NCBI RefSeq assembly: GCF_033807715.1 | Contig: NC_084601.1 | Span: 19,274,690-19,338,689, forward strand | Direction of reading: 5' to 3' | Length of the DNA stretch: 64,000 bases | Source of the DNA: Cololabis saira | Taxonomy: Eukaryota; Chordata; Actinopteri; Beloniformes; Belonidae | Shown here: positions 25,076-38,600 of the stretch, piece after piece | Numbering within the stretch: position 1 is the stretch's first letter | Layout: every line of letters starts with the position of its first letter | Program-made: the position numbers and the translations under genes | The notes under the pieces: model-generated | What the model saw: the letters and a program-made list of their open reading frames with translations, nothing else | What the model was told of the DNA's origin: nothing | Databases searched by the model: none

Positions 25076-26530
25076 TGCACAAAGTGCTTTACAGAATGAA
25101 AACAGTTTAGAGCAATAAAATACATAGAATACAAGATAGAAAAGAAAAAAAAAAATTAAACAATGCAGTTCAGATAAAAGCCTGTTTAAAAAGGTAGGTT
25201 TTAGTTGGCTTTTAAAGAGCTCACAGACTAAATAGATCTAAAAGTTGCAGGCAGAGCATTCCCAAATTTAGTGGCCATAACCTTGAAAGCTTGGTCACCA
25301 CGAGTCTTAAGGCGAGTGCGAGGGGTAGCCAGTAAGTTCTGCATATTTGATCTGAGCAGGCGAGCTGGTGAATACAGTTCCAGTAGGTCACTTATATAAG
25401 GGGGGGCCTGACCATGCAGTGCTCTGTTTGTGAGGGGGAGGATTTTAAACTGTGTTCTAAATGAAACCGGGAGCCAGTGGAGATATTTAAGTATGGGAGT
25501 GATGTGTGACCGTCTATTTGACCGTCTATTTGAAAAAGCAGCTTAAACGATTATATCATCTATCCAAATGTTAATAAATTATTGTTAAATAGGATCATGC
25601 ATCTAAAGGACCAAGTAAGATGCAGGAATTAGAAACATACAGTACATTCTCCGCTGTATTATAGTATTACAGACGCAGCTTGTGTTGGCACGATTAAAGT
25701 TGTAATTCGTTGAAAAGTTGTGGTCCTTGAGGTACAGATCCATCAAGCCTCTTTACATGTTTGCATGCTGTTTGGAAATGGAGCTGTGACTCATTTTGAC
25801 ACTTGAGTTCATATGTCGACAGGTTGCTTCTTTCAAACACACTTTAATCTAACCTTTCATTAGTGATGCTCTTATATATAGATATAAAAGAGAAACAATA
25901 CGATATAAAGACATTATTACATAGATGAGTAATGACATGGAATATACATTTTACTTTGTCCTATAATGTTATTGTACCTTTTTGTCCATTGTAGTTGTTT
26001 TTACCCTTACAAAATAAGGGTGGGGTAAGCATACTGTTCATTAAGGTCATATTCATGCTACATTATTTCCACAAAACATCTGATAACTTACCCATTTCCT
26101 CAATAAACAAAACAACATGAAACCCATTCTGACAAACAATCGAGGAAATCAAGGAAAATATATAAAAAATAACCAGTAATAAACACATTTTGCATCTTGG
26201 TACAAAAAGTGTTTCCTTTTTTTTCTGTTTCTCAAAGTCTTTGGTATTAGCAGCTAACTGTTATCACTTTAACTACTTAGCTCAGTTCTTCATGAACTAC
26301 CCTTTTGTGATTTAAGACCCATCAGTGCATAATCGTTCTCATATCAAAGATAACATGGTCTGTAATTTGAACTGTACTAACATGCCGCTGTGACCCGATC
26401 TGGGCTGGTCTGAGGATGGAGCCCTGCGGAACGCCACGCAACAGCCACCTTTGTCCACGGTTGAAGGCTAACTGGTGAAAAAAGATTTTTAAGTAAAAAC
26501 TTAAAAGTGTCACGTCAAGTTGTTCCACAC
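25076..26530 (-). pseudogene. Degenerate L2-type LINE reverse transcriptase, 3' part
   Basis: The minus strand at 26400-26470 reads RGVPQGSILRP, a conserved reverse-transcriptase motif. The stretch 25190-25520 reads, across frameshifts, like the LINE C-terminus (LHWLPV-like, PARLLRS-like, then TPRTRLKTRGDQAFKV and ATKFGNALPA-like wording). The end GTAAAGCACTTTGTGCAC is L2-like. The middle (25540-26380) is AT-rich and unreadable. Non-functional. Confidence 0.6.
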
Positions 26531-28470
26531 AACCATATTAAGTAACTGTTAATTAATATTTTACTTGATAAAGGCTAAGTGAAGTTAACTGCTCCAAAAA
26601 GTATCTTAATGACTTCATCCAGTTGTGTTAAATAATATTTTTTAGTAAATCTAAAGTTTTATTCTGTTCGAGGCTTCCTGCAGGTCAGCAGCTGGAACAG
26701 CCGGATCCTCCAGCCAAACCACTTTTCTTCTGTGTTTTCCGTCTTCAAGACACATCGGTTTGCTTTCTGTCCCGGTGCCTCAATCTCCTTGGTCTGCCGG
26801 TTTCTTTACTGCAACATTTCCCTTCAAGTTTTAAATATACCTGACTGGGAACAAGCAGCATCTTTTACCACGCTCCATATTGATTTTGTTTTTGTCTTGA
26901 ATTAATTTTATAATTTATAACATTATTTCCCCCAATGGCTCTCTCGTTGAGCCACATTTCCCATCGATCAGCCAGATGCAAAACCTTTTCAAAGTATGCA
27001 TGGCTCTTTAACTGCAGACTCGTATGCATATTCAGACTTATCAAGGTAATAATTGAAATAAGAAAAACATATTATTTATTTCCTCTATTTGATGAGGGAA
27101 ACAATCCATTAAAAATACTAAATCTGATCTATTGTTCTTCTCCAAATCCAAACAGACAAATGAATATCCGGTAAGATTTGTGATATCAAGTTTGTTTTTG
27201 TTTTTTTTTCTCAGGTTATATGTGACCAGCAAGGAGCAGCATAAATGATGCATGAGTTTATATATAAATCTTTAAGAAACTTCATGATCATGAGGTTCAC
27301 ATTATTTCTTCTTGAAGCATAAAGAAGTACGTGGGACCCCTTTATGCTGTTTTGTTGACATAACAGTGAAATATTTTTCATGCGTAATCACACAAGACAT
27401 TTAACTCCCTTAATTTGACATAAATCTCAGATGTTATTCTGTTTCTGGTGGGATTAAAAGGAAAGAACAGCAGTGATACTGTTGGTCTAAGCAGGGCTGA
27501 ATAAGAGGATGGTTTAAAAATGGTTTTACACATGTAAAGCACTTTGTGCTACATATAATGTATGAAAAGTGCTTTATAAATCAAGTTTGATTGATTGATT
27601 GATTAAAAACAGGTTACAAGTTTTACTGAAGCCATTCATAAATCTATTTCAGGCGCTCCACTGGTCAATGAGCCCGTGGGCATGGCTGCAGCACGACGGA
27701 ATAAGAATTCCTTATTTCACATGACAGACACAAGATCAGACCTGAGAGGAGAAAGTGATCCAGCCAGCACCACTCGGTGGGAGATTAAACTGCACAAAAC
27801 AGCTGTGTGTTACCACTATCTGTGTCCCTGGATGACGCATGCACAGGCGCATGGTTTCCCACTGGCACATAATCTGCCTGAATGGCCTCTTCAGAGCGCT
27901 GGGATGTAGCGGCATCCCTTCAGATCTCATGACTGCATTCACAGATGAGGGCTTGTTTAAGTGTGAAACTGCAGGTTGTCTTTATCCCCTAAATATGGCT
28001 CGACAGAACTGTTACAGGAACTAAATTTCAGCCAGAGGGGGAAATTAAGATATATCTTTAGATAGATATATGGAGTTTGGGAGCTGATAAGAGATTACAA
28101 CACTACTACAGGAAGAAAATGAGGAATCAGACAAATTGGTGAATGAACTACAGCCGCTGTGTGCTTTTCCTGTTTTTTAACATGAGGGGGGAAAAAAATC
28201 CAAAGGTCCTACACAGAACAATGGTTGCTATTCAGGCACTTTATCCAGAAATATTATCTCATCTTTCATTTACCATTTATCTCCAATAAAAGCCATTTTA
28301 ACAGCTCATTACTGCCTCCTGCTGGCTGAGCTTTGTGTTCAACAAACATTCACTCATCAGTATGGAGGACTTTTGTGTTTCCTTATCCATAGAAAATAAA
28401 AAAGAACTTCACATTCAATCAAAAACTATCCAAACTGTAAATCGATAATATCTAACTGCAATGGGGAGGG
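26531..28470. other. Intergenic DNA, little recognised
   Basis: AT-rich DNA between the LINE remnant and the topaz1 3' flank. The only retroelement trace is AAAGTGCTTTATAAATCAAG followed by (GATT)n at 27541-27604, an L2-like tail on the plus strand. The less AT-rich stretch 27660-27960 has open frames on both strands without family resemblance. Confidence 0.5.
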
Positions 28471-28855
28471 ATTTTTGTTTCAATCAAAAAAAAGTTTGAA
28501 AGCAAAGCTAGACAAACTGTAATGTCATATTTCACTGCAAGTAAAAAAGTATATATATAATAATTTAAATGTAAAAAGGTCAGTTTATTGTTTTACTCTT
28601 TGGCTGCTTTTAATATGTAGATTTTAAGAGTAACTTATAAAAGACATAGAAATGAGTTAAGCAGTACCTTGTATGTATATATTTGTTATGTGGCATATTA
28701 AAACTTGTGCTCCTGTTTAGTTCATTGGTCATTTTTTTTCTCATTACATGATAAATGTTCATTTTAAGTTTAAGTTGTAAAATGAATGAAGCTAAAATAA
28801 TTGCAAAATAAATACATAAAAATCAGGTACCATATCAACTTGCACTAATGTCCGT
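28471..28855. repeat. Direct repeat flanking the topaz1 3' end, copy 1
   Basis: Shares long colinear stretches with 30588-31115, including GCAAAGCTAGACAAACTGTA, ATGTAAAAAGGTCAGTTTAT, TTGTTATGTGGCATATTAAA and TATCAACTTGCACTAATGTC. Copy 1 lies just beyond the likely topaz1 polyadenylation sites; copy 2 lies in an intron. Confidence 0.75.
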
Positions 28856-28890
28856 ATAATGAGCACAAACATTTGAGTTTCCTTCAAAGA

Positions 28891-28948
28891 TTTATTTAAA
28901 ATTTTATCAAAGACCCTGAGGAACAAAGAAATTACTTTTTTTTTTATT
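28891..28948 (-). terminator. Candidate polyadenylation signals of topaz1
   Basis: On the minus strand AATAAA occurs at 28943-28948 and again at 28891-28896, about 480-540 bases after the topaz1 stop codon. No coding sequence lies between, so 28.9-29.43 kb is the probable 3' UTR. Confidence 0.35.
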
Positions 28949-29427
28949 TAATAAACATTTATACAAAGAAAAGTCCCAGCTTTTGAACAAGCAACATATT
29001 TCGACAATTATAATAACAGTGTAATACAGACAAAGACAAAACAGGATTAGAAAGATGAATCTATTTGCACAGAAATGCCGTCTGCACCCAACACAAAACT
29101 GTTACAGCAAAATGATCCGGATTCTGTTCCCAAAGGCCGTTGCTCATGTAGAAACAACACACTGAGTAACAATATAAGAACCCAGGAAGCATAATACTAA
29201 TAAGAAAACAGATGAGAACAGAAAAAAAGTGTTACGTTCTGGCATTGTCCTTGGATAAACTATTGTGTCTTATTGAAATAGCTGAAAAATGACCATCAGT
29301 GCTTGAATGTAGCCAACAGAAATGTCCCTTGAATTTCCTTGATTTCCTGCTCGTTCTTCAGTTCACTGATCAACGAATGCTGAGGAATTCCCCAAGAGTG
29401 TCGGGAGAAAACGGAGAAGTCCCTGCG

Positions 29428-29626
29428 TCAGTGTGCCAGCACCTCGTTAGCCCAGAGGTGGTTGTGGCGGAGCCAGCGCCGCGCAGAGGAAATGTCCAGC
29501 CTGTACATTTGTTCCTGGGAAGAGTTCACCGCGGTGTAGTGGATGACGAGTTTGGGCTGAGGGATGGACGCTGCAGAGAGGAGGCGGCTCCCGGTTGCCA
29601 GGTAGTCGCTCTCACAGCTTTGAGAC
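29428..29626 (-). CDS. topaz1: topaz1 last coding exon with stop
   Basis: The acceptor is CTCCTGCTGCAG after a pyrimidine run. Encodes PQPKLVIHYTAVNSSQEQMY and ISSARRWLRHNHLWANEVLA before H and TGA at 29428-29430. Confidence 0.9.
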
Positions 29627-32600
29627 CTGCAGCAGGAGGAGGAGGAGGACCGTCATACGTGACCAAGACAATATTAACTGGGGTTCTCGCACTCAAACTA
29701 TTTACCTTTTGAGAGTGATGACGAGAAAAGTCGTGGAGGTTTCAGGAAGATCGAGAATTACAGATGCGTTGACGGTGATTAAAATCTCCAACGTGAGAGC
29801 CAGCTCCACCTCCCCGAGTCCACAGGGAACGATCAGGGCCATAAGACCAGCAGGCACCGAGACGCCGGCATAGTAGCCCGCACGCAGGGAATCTGACAGT
29901 TTATTCACAAGTGGCAGTTCAGTTAAATCTTTCCCATCTAATCTGTCCATCAACATTACAGTCAACTTTTGTTTCAAATGCACGGCCAGCCCCCCGAACA
30001 AGCCAGTCGTACTCACGTCTGAACACCTCCCGCGCACGCAGCCACAGGTTTTGCTTCCCCAGCTTCTGTAAAAGTATCTCCAGCAGGGAGCAGTCAACAG
30101 CCAGACTTTTAGAAAACATCAAGTCCACCGTGTCTGAGGCTACAGGAAGAATCTGTCTTTCCACGCACACTTTTAGGTGGGAGTTGAATAGAGGTGTGTA
30201 CCTGGAGACGTCTATCGCGTCTGGAGGGGAAAGGAAATGAGTTCAGTGAAGCTTGTAAAAGTCACCGTGCACAGCTACACAAACGTGTTTCTCAGCCGCG
30301 GCCTCTCACCATTTGGCTCCTTTACTCCAGGGAGATTACAGAGCACTTCCAGCGTGTCTCTGTGAGAGGTTCTCTCAGCCAAACGCGTCAGCACCCGAGT
30401 CCTGCTCTCCAGATCTGTGGGTTCACACGGCCACGAGCCGCAACTCAGGAACCAATTGTGTTCTGATCGGACAAATGCACAAACGCACGTGAACGAGCAT
30501 CTGAAGTGACATTTACAAGACTGAGAGGTACGATAAGTGTTTTTTTGTTTCTGTAACATGCAAGCAAAGAAACAAAAAGAAACTTTAATCAAAAAACAGT
30601 TTTAAAGCAAAGCTAGACAAACTGTAATTTCATAATATTTCACAAGTAAAAAAACAAAAAAAAATAATTCAAATGTAAAAAGGTCAGTTTATAATTTTAC
30701 TCTTTGGCTGAGTAATTTATAAAGGACGTACAAATGAGTCAAGGAGTAACTTGTATATAGTATATTTGTTATGTGGCATATTAAAACTTGTGCTCGGTGT
30801 GTTTAGTTTATTGGTCCTTTTTTTGTCATTTAATTATAAATGTTAGTTTTCAGGTTAAAGCGACACTATGTAACTTTTCCACCTTAATATCATATTTCCA
30901 GAGTCAACTAGAGTAACTAACTAATTTAAGAGTAACTAGTATATTTGCTAGGTGGCATATTAATACTTGTGGTCGTGTTTAGTTCATTGGTCATTTTTTC
31001 TCATTTCATTATAAATGTAAATTTTAAGTTCTAAAATGAATGAAGCTAAAACAATTGTCAAATAAATTCATAAAAATCCGGTACCATATCAACTTGCACT
31101 AATGTCCGTGTATTAAAAAAAAAGGAGTTCAGGACTGTAGCATTCATGCTTTTATATGCTGGTAAATAATATTTGGTTAACTGGGGAGTTCTCATACGCT
31201 ACCAGAAGGTGAAACAAGTCAGGAACGATTAAGAGTTCGTTTCACTGGTTTACAAAGATTTTGTGGCATAAATCAAAATAAGCATTTGCCTTTCCCTGCT
31301 TATACAATAAGAAGAACTGAAAACCATTAAATACTTAAGTGCTTACAGACAATTTATTATATACCATTTGTCTTTAGATTTTAACTCTTTAAAAGGGCAG
31401 TCAATAAAATACTTATAGATCTTATAATTCAACTCAAACTAGTTTTGTAACCAATGGGGAGCCAGACGGAGAGCGGGACACAAACAAATGAGCTCTCATC
31501 ATTGCAACATTGTCGTCTCATAAACCGCACCAGTGTTTCAAAGCGCTGAAGCAGTTTCACCTCCATACTAACAAACTGATGCTTCATGGGTGTGAAAAAG
31601 AGGCTGAGTGGAGCCTGATAGTTCGGACCGGATCAGTTTTTGAGCCCCAGATCATTCATGAGATCGGTCAAGTTAAAAAAGACGTAGGGAGAGCCCCCAC
31701 CTTTATGAGTAAAAACACTTAAAGCAAAGAACAACACTAAACAAGTCGAATGTTTGGATAATCCTACAATGCCACTTTAGAGGAGCTGCTTTAGCTCAGT
31801 GTGATGAGCTCGAGTCCAGGTTTGAGTCCCGGGTGTGACCCTTTGCTGCTCTTCGTCCAACTCTCTCCATCCCTCTTTTCTGTCGCCATACTGTCAATAA
31901 AACGTCTCTAAGGCTACAAAAACTTTAAAAGGAAAAAAACTTAGATGTTCAAAAGGTGCATCAGCAAGGATAACTGCTTAAATTTGAAAACTTTGACCAA
32001 GAGTTTGTCTCCCATTACATCAAAATGGTCGTTTATGAAGAAAAACAGCAACAAAAAAAAAAAAGTACAATAAAGAGGTGTGATACTTGCTTAGCTTACC
32101 ATTAGGCCTCAGCTACTTAATAAAACATGAGGCTTTTAAAAAGATGGCAGAGGCTTATTTAAGCTCTTCCAACACCATGTTTAACACCAACCTTCGCCAT
32201 CTAAGCACTGGCGATGCTCGCTGCAGGGCCTAACTTTTTTTGTTTTTGGTCATCTTTAGTTAATCTCTCCTCTTATCAAGGAGAGATCTATGCGGACAAC
32301 TAATCAGTGAATCAGAGATCTGTTACAGCAGACCGTTCACTGGCTGGACTTGCTCACGTAGCCCACAAACCCACAAGCAAAATAAATCTTTAACTTCCCC
32401 AAGTTTCTGGAAATATAGAACATATTATGTTAATCCGCCTTTAGGAAAAAAATTAATAACTACTGCTTGCTTTATTAAGAAATATTTAGCTGTCATCTTG
32501 CCATACAGAAGACCTCTAAATAAAATATAATATAAATATATATAATATAAATATAAAATAAAAATAAAATGAAAAATGTTTGAGCCTTTTTTCCATTTGA

Positions 32601-35600
32601 AGAGGTTAGTTTAGCCAACTGCCGTTACCTCGGAGTGTTTTCAGAGCGGCCTCCACGCTGCCACTCAGCATGAAGAGCTCGGTGGCCACGGTGACCAGGT
32701 GGCAGCGCGACGTCCCATCCTCGTTCCCAAACAAACCCTTCAACATCGTGTAGTTCACTTTTGAAGTTGACATGGTCTCCACCACCTTGCTACCCTGCAC
32801 AAACAGAGACAGACACAAGAAAACACCCCCTCAACACGATTGGACCGGTACGAGCCGGAGGCGGCGTCAGAGCCGCACCGTCTGCTTACCTTGGCCCACT
32901 GATGAGTTTTGTGGTATCTTAACATCAACGACACTCCGATCCTCCCAACAAAGCTCTTAATCAGGCTGGTCTCATCTTCATTTTGACACACTTAAAAGAG
33001 AAGAGAGAGAGAATGAATTATATTCGTTTAAGTTTAAGGAAGAGGAGAAACAATTCCTTGACAGAATCCTGTAGTCGTATGGACTGCCGTAGGTGTAACC
33101 GGCTTTACCTGTCTCAGCAAACGCAGTGAAGGGCAGAGACAGCTTGTCTTTCCTCTCAGACAGCAGCGCGATGGCAATGCGGCCGCTGATGCGCTCCACC
33201 TGGTTGGGGTGGTAGGTGGACTGGCAGATGGACCTGAAAACTTCTCCCGTTCGCTTCCAGTCTTCCTGCTTGACGCACAGCTGGCAGAGAGGTGACACAA
33301 ACACAACTCAGAACAAACACCCATTCATATTTATCAATAATACAGATACTTACCTCTATCTCAACGATGGAATGGGCTAAATTCAGGTACTCTGGGGCGG
33401 GCATACTGGGGGATAACCTTTGGGAAATAAGCCACTAATTTAGCTGATTAAACCATGAATAGGAAAAAAAAAAAAAAAAAAAGAAGTGGCAATACTCACT
33501 TGTTGGCGGACATTGCAAGACCCGGGTTTGGGTCCGTCTGGTGAAGCAATGGCACATTTTTCACGCAGTCGAAGCAATCGAGCTCCAGACCGAGACTGGC
33601 CATCTTAGAAAAAACATGCACAATACATTACTGAGAATCAAAACCGCAGATCCTACTGCAGGCTGCTCCGTGCAGCGTAAAAGAACTGAGATACCTTGAA
33701 TGTGAGCTGCATTAGCTCAGGTACGAAGCATATGAGTCCCTTTTCTCTCACTGCATTAAACAGGGCCAGCAGGAACTCGTGGCCAGGCTACAATTAAGAA
33801 AGAAGAGCTGTGAGTTTCACATCTATTCTTCTGTCCTCAGAAACAATCAAATCTGCCGGTGTTTCTTGCAGGACCGTCACACTGACCGCTATGCGGTGAG
33901 CCAAGCTGACACAGAGGACCGAGAAGACCTCAGACACCTTGCCGGCTTTGAGAAGAGCCCAAAGGAGGGACACGAAGAGTGGCATGGAGAAGTAAACCCC
34001 CGGTGGGTTGTTGTTGTAGTATCCTGCAAACACAGCTCCTGCAGACAAACACAGAGGTGGTGGAGAAAACATGCAAGATAAAAGCTTAAAAGGGAGGAAA
34101 AAAGAAAACGCTTCAGAATAATTGTGAACCATCAAGAGTATTTACCAGCTTTGTGGAGGCACAGCGGGATTTTAACGAATCTTGTCACAGTTTCAATGCA
34201 GAACTAGCAGAAAGACCATGAAGACAGAGTCAGGGGTCTGGAGGAAGGAGGTGACAAACATTGCACAGCAGAGGGCGACATTGGCTCTGTGCTCAATAAG
34301 CATCTATTCTTATTACCTTTTATCGAAACAAAAAAATTTATTAAAAAAATCACATTACATTAATTAGTGAAACGTAAAACTTTTTTGGACTTCCTGATAG
34401 ACATGAAAAAATAATAATAAGAAAATAAAATAAAAAAATCTGCTGTTTATGTTCTTATGAAGAATTTGTGCTTTGGACCCACAGCCCCCTACAGGAAGGG
34501 GAGCTTCACATCTACTTCAGAAATTACCACTCTGACCCTACTTGAATTCAGCTTGTGAATGTTATTTTTCCATCTTCTTAAGAATCACTATTGGAGCAGC
34601 ATAGATGTGTAAAAAAAAAAACAAAAAAAAACTGCTCCAGCAGCTCCATAGTTTGGCACACAACCTGAAAAAAATGCATACAGGCTAAAAAGAGTACCTT
34701 CTCATCCCCGTCCACGGGCAAATGCTGGAAGCGACACATCTTGAACCCACAAGACAACGATTCACTGAAGTAAAATCTGCAGTACTGAGAGCCAGGAGAG
34801 AAACGTGCTTCGTTACACAGATGACCAGATGCTTCACATTGACAGAAAAACAGCTTTATTAGATAATATTTTCAGAAAACACGCACAGGGGATGAAATAA
34901 AAGGGTTGTAACTTATTTCAGCTTGTCCTGTCTTCGTGTACTTTCATGTAACGAACAATCGGGTCAAGAAATATTTGCACAATTGCATTTTTTTAAGATT
35001 GTGCCTTTATACATCAACAGAATGGATTCGTTTTAAAAAAATGTTATTAAAGTCTGGAGTTTAAGCTTGAATTTGAGAGGTTTCATAAATACATGACATT
35101 TACTGTTTATAAATTACAACCATTTTAAGGAAGGCACTGCAATTATTGCCAGGGGCTCAAATGTATTTGGACCATCGCTTATTTCGAGACGAATGAAGCA
35201 GATAAAAAGGTCTGGAGTTGATATTAGGAACTGAGTTTGCATTTCACGGTTGTTTGGAGAAGAGCTACCAATATTAAAGTCCAATGAGCACTAAAACACA
35301 AGGTGGTGATATTAAAGAGCGGGAGAGCCATATTACGCCATCATAAAACATCTTTAAAGCCTTTCATCATCATCTGGAATCAGATTTTTAGGGACAGATT
35401 GAACCAAGACAAACATTTGAACAAACCACAAGAACTTTTGGAGGTAAAGAACTGGAAAAATCATAAAACATCTGAAATTTTCTAAATACTTCAGGATCGG
35501 ACTATATATTTTATTGTATCATGTTACAGTAAAGGGAAAAGAAAAAAATACACCATGTGTCAGTTTTAAGGTTTAATCTGTCAAGAACACTGGATCCTCG

Positions 35601-38600
35601 CCAGGTATTGAAAACTAGATAAACTAGTTATGTACGACCTCAAATAGAAGACTAACGTTTTTTTCATACATATAAAATTAAGATGAAGAAATGGTGAGTG
35701 GAAAAACTTTACCTTTACTGCCTCCGCAGAAGGACCAGGGGTCACTTCATTAACTGATCGAGCGTCTGAACCTCAATAAAAGCAGAAGTCTTCCGAGTCT
35801 GACATTTAAATTTTTATTTGAAACAAATTGTTCAGCCTGCATAGTCGGTAGATTCATTTCCTTCCCAAGCTGAAGGGAACCGGATCAATGCCCAGCCATG
35901 TCACGCTTCAAATTAACAATAATTCCCATCCTGAAACCCCCCCATCTGCCACTCACAAGCCGGTGGTCTTACTGGGCCGGTCCAAAGCCCAGATGAATGT
36001 AGAGGATTGTGTCATGGAGGGCATCCGACGTTAAAACAAGTCCAAATAAGGGAGACAAGCTGAAGAGAGTTGGTTTTGCTTCTTATTTAACTTAAAAAGA
36101 TATAAAAGAATAAAAAGATCTGTGGGAAACCTTTTCATTATAAAAATATATTAAACCCAAACCACATCTTACCCGTGTAACTGGACACGTATCAGACTGT
36201 CTTATAACGGTGAAATAGGTCTGATAATCTCATATGGTTGGTATTTTTTAATAAATAAGCACTACGATGTCACGTGTTGTTCATTTAAATTAGTTTTTAC
36301 TCAATAAAAAACAGTAAAACCTTATAACTGACAGATGCACTGTTTTCATGCAGGCATAATAATAATAATAATGCATTTAACTTGTAACGCACTTTCCATT
36401 CACTGAATCTCAAAGTGCTACACTTAGACCATTATTCATTCATACACATTCTCACTGGTGGTGGTAAGCTACGTTTTGTAGCCACAGCTGCCCTGGGGCA
36501 GACTGACAGAAGCGTGGCTGCCATTCCGCGCCAAACGGCCCCTCCGACTACCACCAACATTCACACACATTCACACGGGGCAAGCTGGGTAAGGTGTCTT
36601 GCCCAAGGACACTACGACAGTAACTGGGATGGAGCTGGATTCGAACCGCCGACCTTCGGATCATTGGACGACCCGCTCTACCACCTGAGCTACTGCCGCC
36701 CCAAGCTTAGCTTTAGCATTAGCTGTTCCTCCCTGTCCTGTCTGCAGCTGGTTCAAAACCCTGCAGCTCGCCTCCTCACCAGAATGTGAAGGCGGGACCA
36801 TGTGACACCTGTGCCGGGAGCTCTTCATTGGCTCCCCGTCCGTTCTAGGATACATTTTTAAATTCTTTGATTTGTTTTTAAATCTTTCCATGGTCTTGCA
36901 CCTTCTTATATCTCAGGTCTTTTAAATGTCCATAGACCTTCTCGGGCTCTTAGGTCAGCTGAACAGTTCCCCCCCCTCCAGGTAAAGAGCAGAGGTGACG
37001 GGGGCCTCTGCAGTAAGGCTGCGTTCAGACTGCCAGCCAATATCCGATTTTTAGCCCATCCAGATTGAAACTGGATGACTCTTTTGAAGTCTGAACAGTC
37101 CCAAACCGCATGAGATCCGATTTTTGCAAACCAGATGGAAACCACCTCCGGGAGGTAGTTTCCATATCCGATCGTTATCGCATTTGGGCAGATGCGTGTC
37201 AGTGTGAACAGCTCCAAACACTCAGATCGGATATGACTGTCCCAGACGCTCCAAACCACCCGCCCATTTCCAGTTGTGGAGCTACTCATCCTTTCACAGA
37301 GAGCATGTACGATCTCTGATGTCACGTCAAAAACTATTATTTGTAGTTTGAGTGTTGCAAATTCACATTACAAATCATGTTTTAATAGCAGAAAAAAAGA
37401 CTGCATTTCCACGTACGGTCGCCGCGTAACCTACGCCGTAGGCTCTGCGTTGGTGTAACGCGGAACCATAAATCAGCCTTCAGTTGCGCTGTGAGCCTGA
37501 ACCTGCAGCTCGTCGAGCTCATAAGGAGCAGGTTAAAGAGCGGGGCTGCCAGTTCATTGCTGATTCGTTTTGTTAACTCTGAGCTTCGTTGGTTGGTTTG
37601 TAAGTTTGCTGGTGGTTTTGTTCTGAACACTTTTCTCTTTTTCTCATATTGCTGGGACTTCGGGTCCCTCCTCCGAAAGACAACTTTTGCGGTATGCGTT
37701 CATTGTTGTGTCTAAAAATGATGCGCAGTGCCGACCCAATCAGAAACGGTACAGATATTTTGGGATTTTTTTTATATATATAAAAAAAATTAAATTATAA
37801 AAAAATAAAGGATCCCATAACCTTTGATCGGGTGCGCAGGACGCACGTATTGTTATTGTGTTTGATGTCGCAATTACATGCCTCTGCTCCGACGTCGTTG
37901 CTACGGTAACCCGTCAGATCAGTCAATGATGTGGCGCAGTCTGAACAGAGCCAGATCCGATTTGGACACTTGCTAAAAACAGTGTGGACAGTCAGCCCTG
38001 AAAATCGGATATGAGAAGGAATCAGATATGAATCAGATTTGCCTGCAGTCTGAACGCGGCCTAACTGGTTCCAAACTCTGGAACGAGCTGCCGCTGCACA
38101 CACACCCGGCTCCTTCTTTGGCTGTTTTTAAATCTCATCTTAAAACTAATTTTTACTCACTAGCTTTTAATTTACCAAGATTGTTTTATTTTATTTATGT
38201 GTTTTATGTTTCCACTTTGGTCAGCTGTTGTTGTTGTTTTTAAAGTGCCATAAATAAACTTGAACTTCATGCGACTGCTGCGTTGCTTCCCACTTCTGCC
38301 CACAGATTTATCGGCTCGTCCAAAAACACCCGTCTCATGACGACAACCATCCCTCACGTGGAGGAAAACTCACCGTACTTGACTTCTGGTGCCTAAAATC
38401 CGTCACGACTGCTGAGCTGTTCGTCCTCGGTCCTGTTCGTAGGGAGCAGAGGAGCCACGCGGCCGTTTTATTTCATTCATTGAAGACTGTATGGCTCAGA
38501 TTCAAATGTAAAAAGAGGTTGTCGTCACAGAATCACTCACCGTTTCCTGCCGACGTAAGCAGAGGGACGCTGTGAGGGAGGCTCGCCACTGGGTCTGGTT

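Larger units (their letters stand above)
36703..38275 (+). pseudogene. L2-type LINE C-terminal remnant, split by a DNA transposon
   Basis: The left part (36720-37013) reads SCLQLVQNPAARLLTRM and continues with HWLPV-like wording across stops. The right part (38062-38250) reads TGSKLWNELPLHTHPAPSLA and FKSHLKTNFYSL, the typical LINE ending, then an AAAGTGCCATAAATAAACTT tail. A 1-kb element (37017-38061) separates them. Non-functional. Confidence 0.75.

Noticed and set aside
24279..25134. Long open frames of 267 and 280 codons on the minus strand
   Set aside because: They are reading frames through the purine minisatellite (repeated FLPSF/LPS units) with no non-repeat content.
30165..30202. 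Apparent donor and acceptor 22 bases apart within a topaz1 exon
   Set aside because: Far too short for a vertebrate intron, and the frame is open straight through.
31783..31860. Possible tRNA gene
   Set aside because: The boxes are tRNA-like, but the downstream CT-rich body and AATAAA-like end show a SINE, and a clean cloverleaf is not evident.
36630..36702. Possible tRNA gene on the minus strand
   Set aside because: The intact A and B boxes continue into a SINE body and L2-like tail, so it is a SINE head.
38365..38383. A 19-nt micro-exon candidate in topaz1 (acceptor TTTTAG, donor GTGAGT)
   Set aside because: Including it breaks the phase into the next exon at 35765, which joins correctly without it; its pyrimidine tract is poor.
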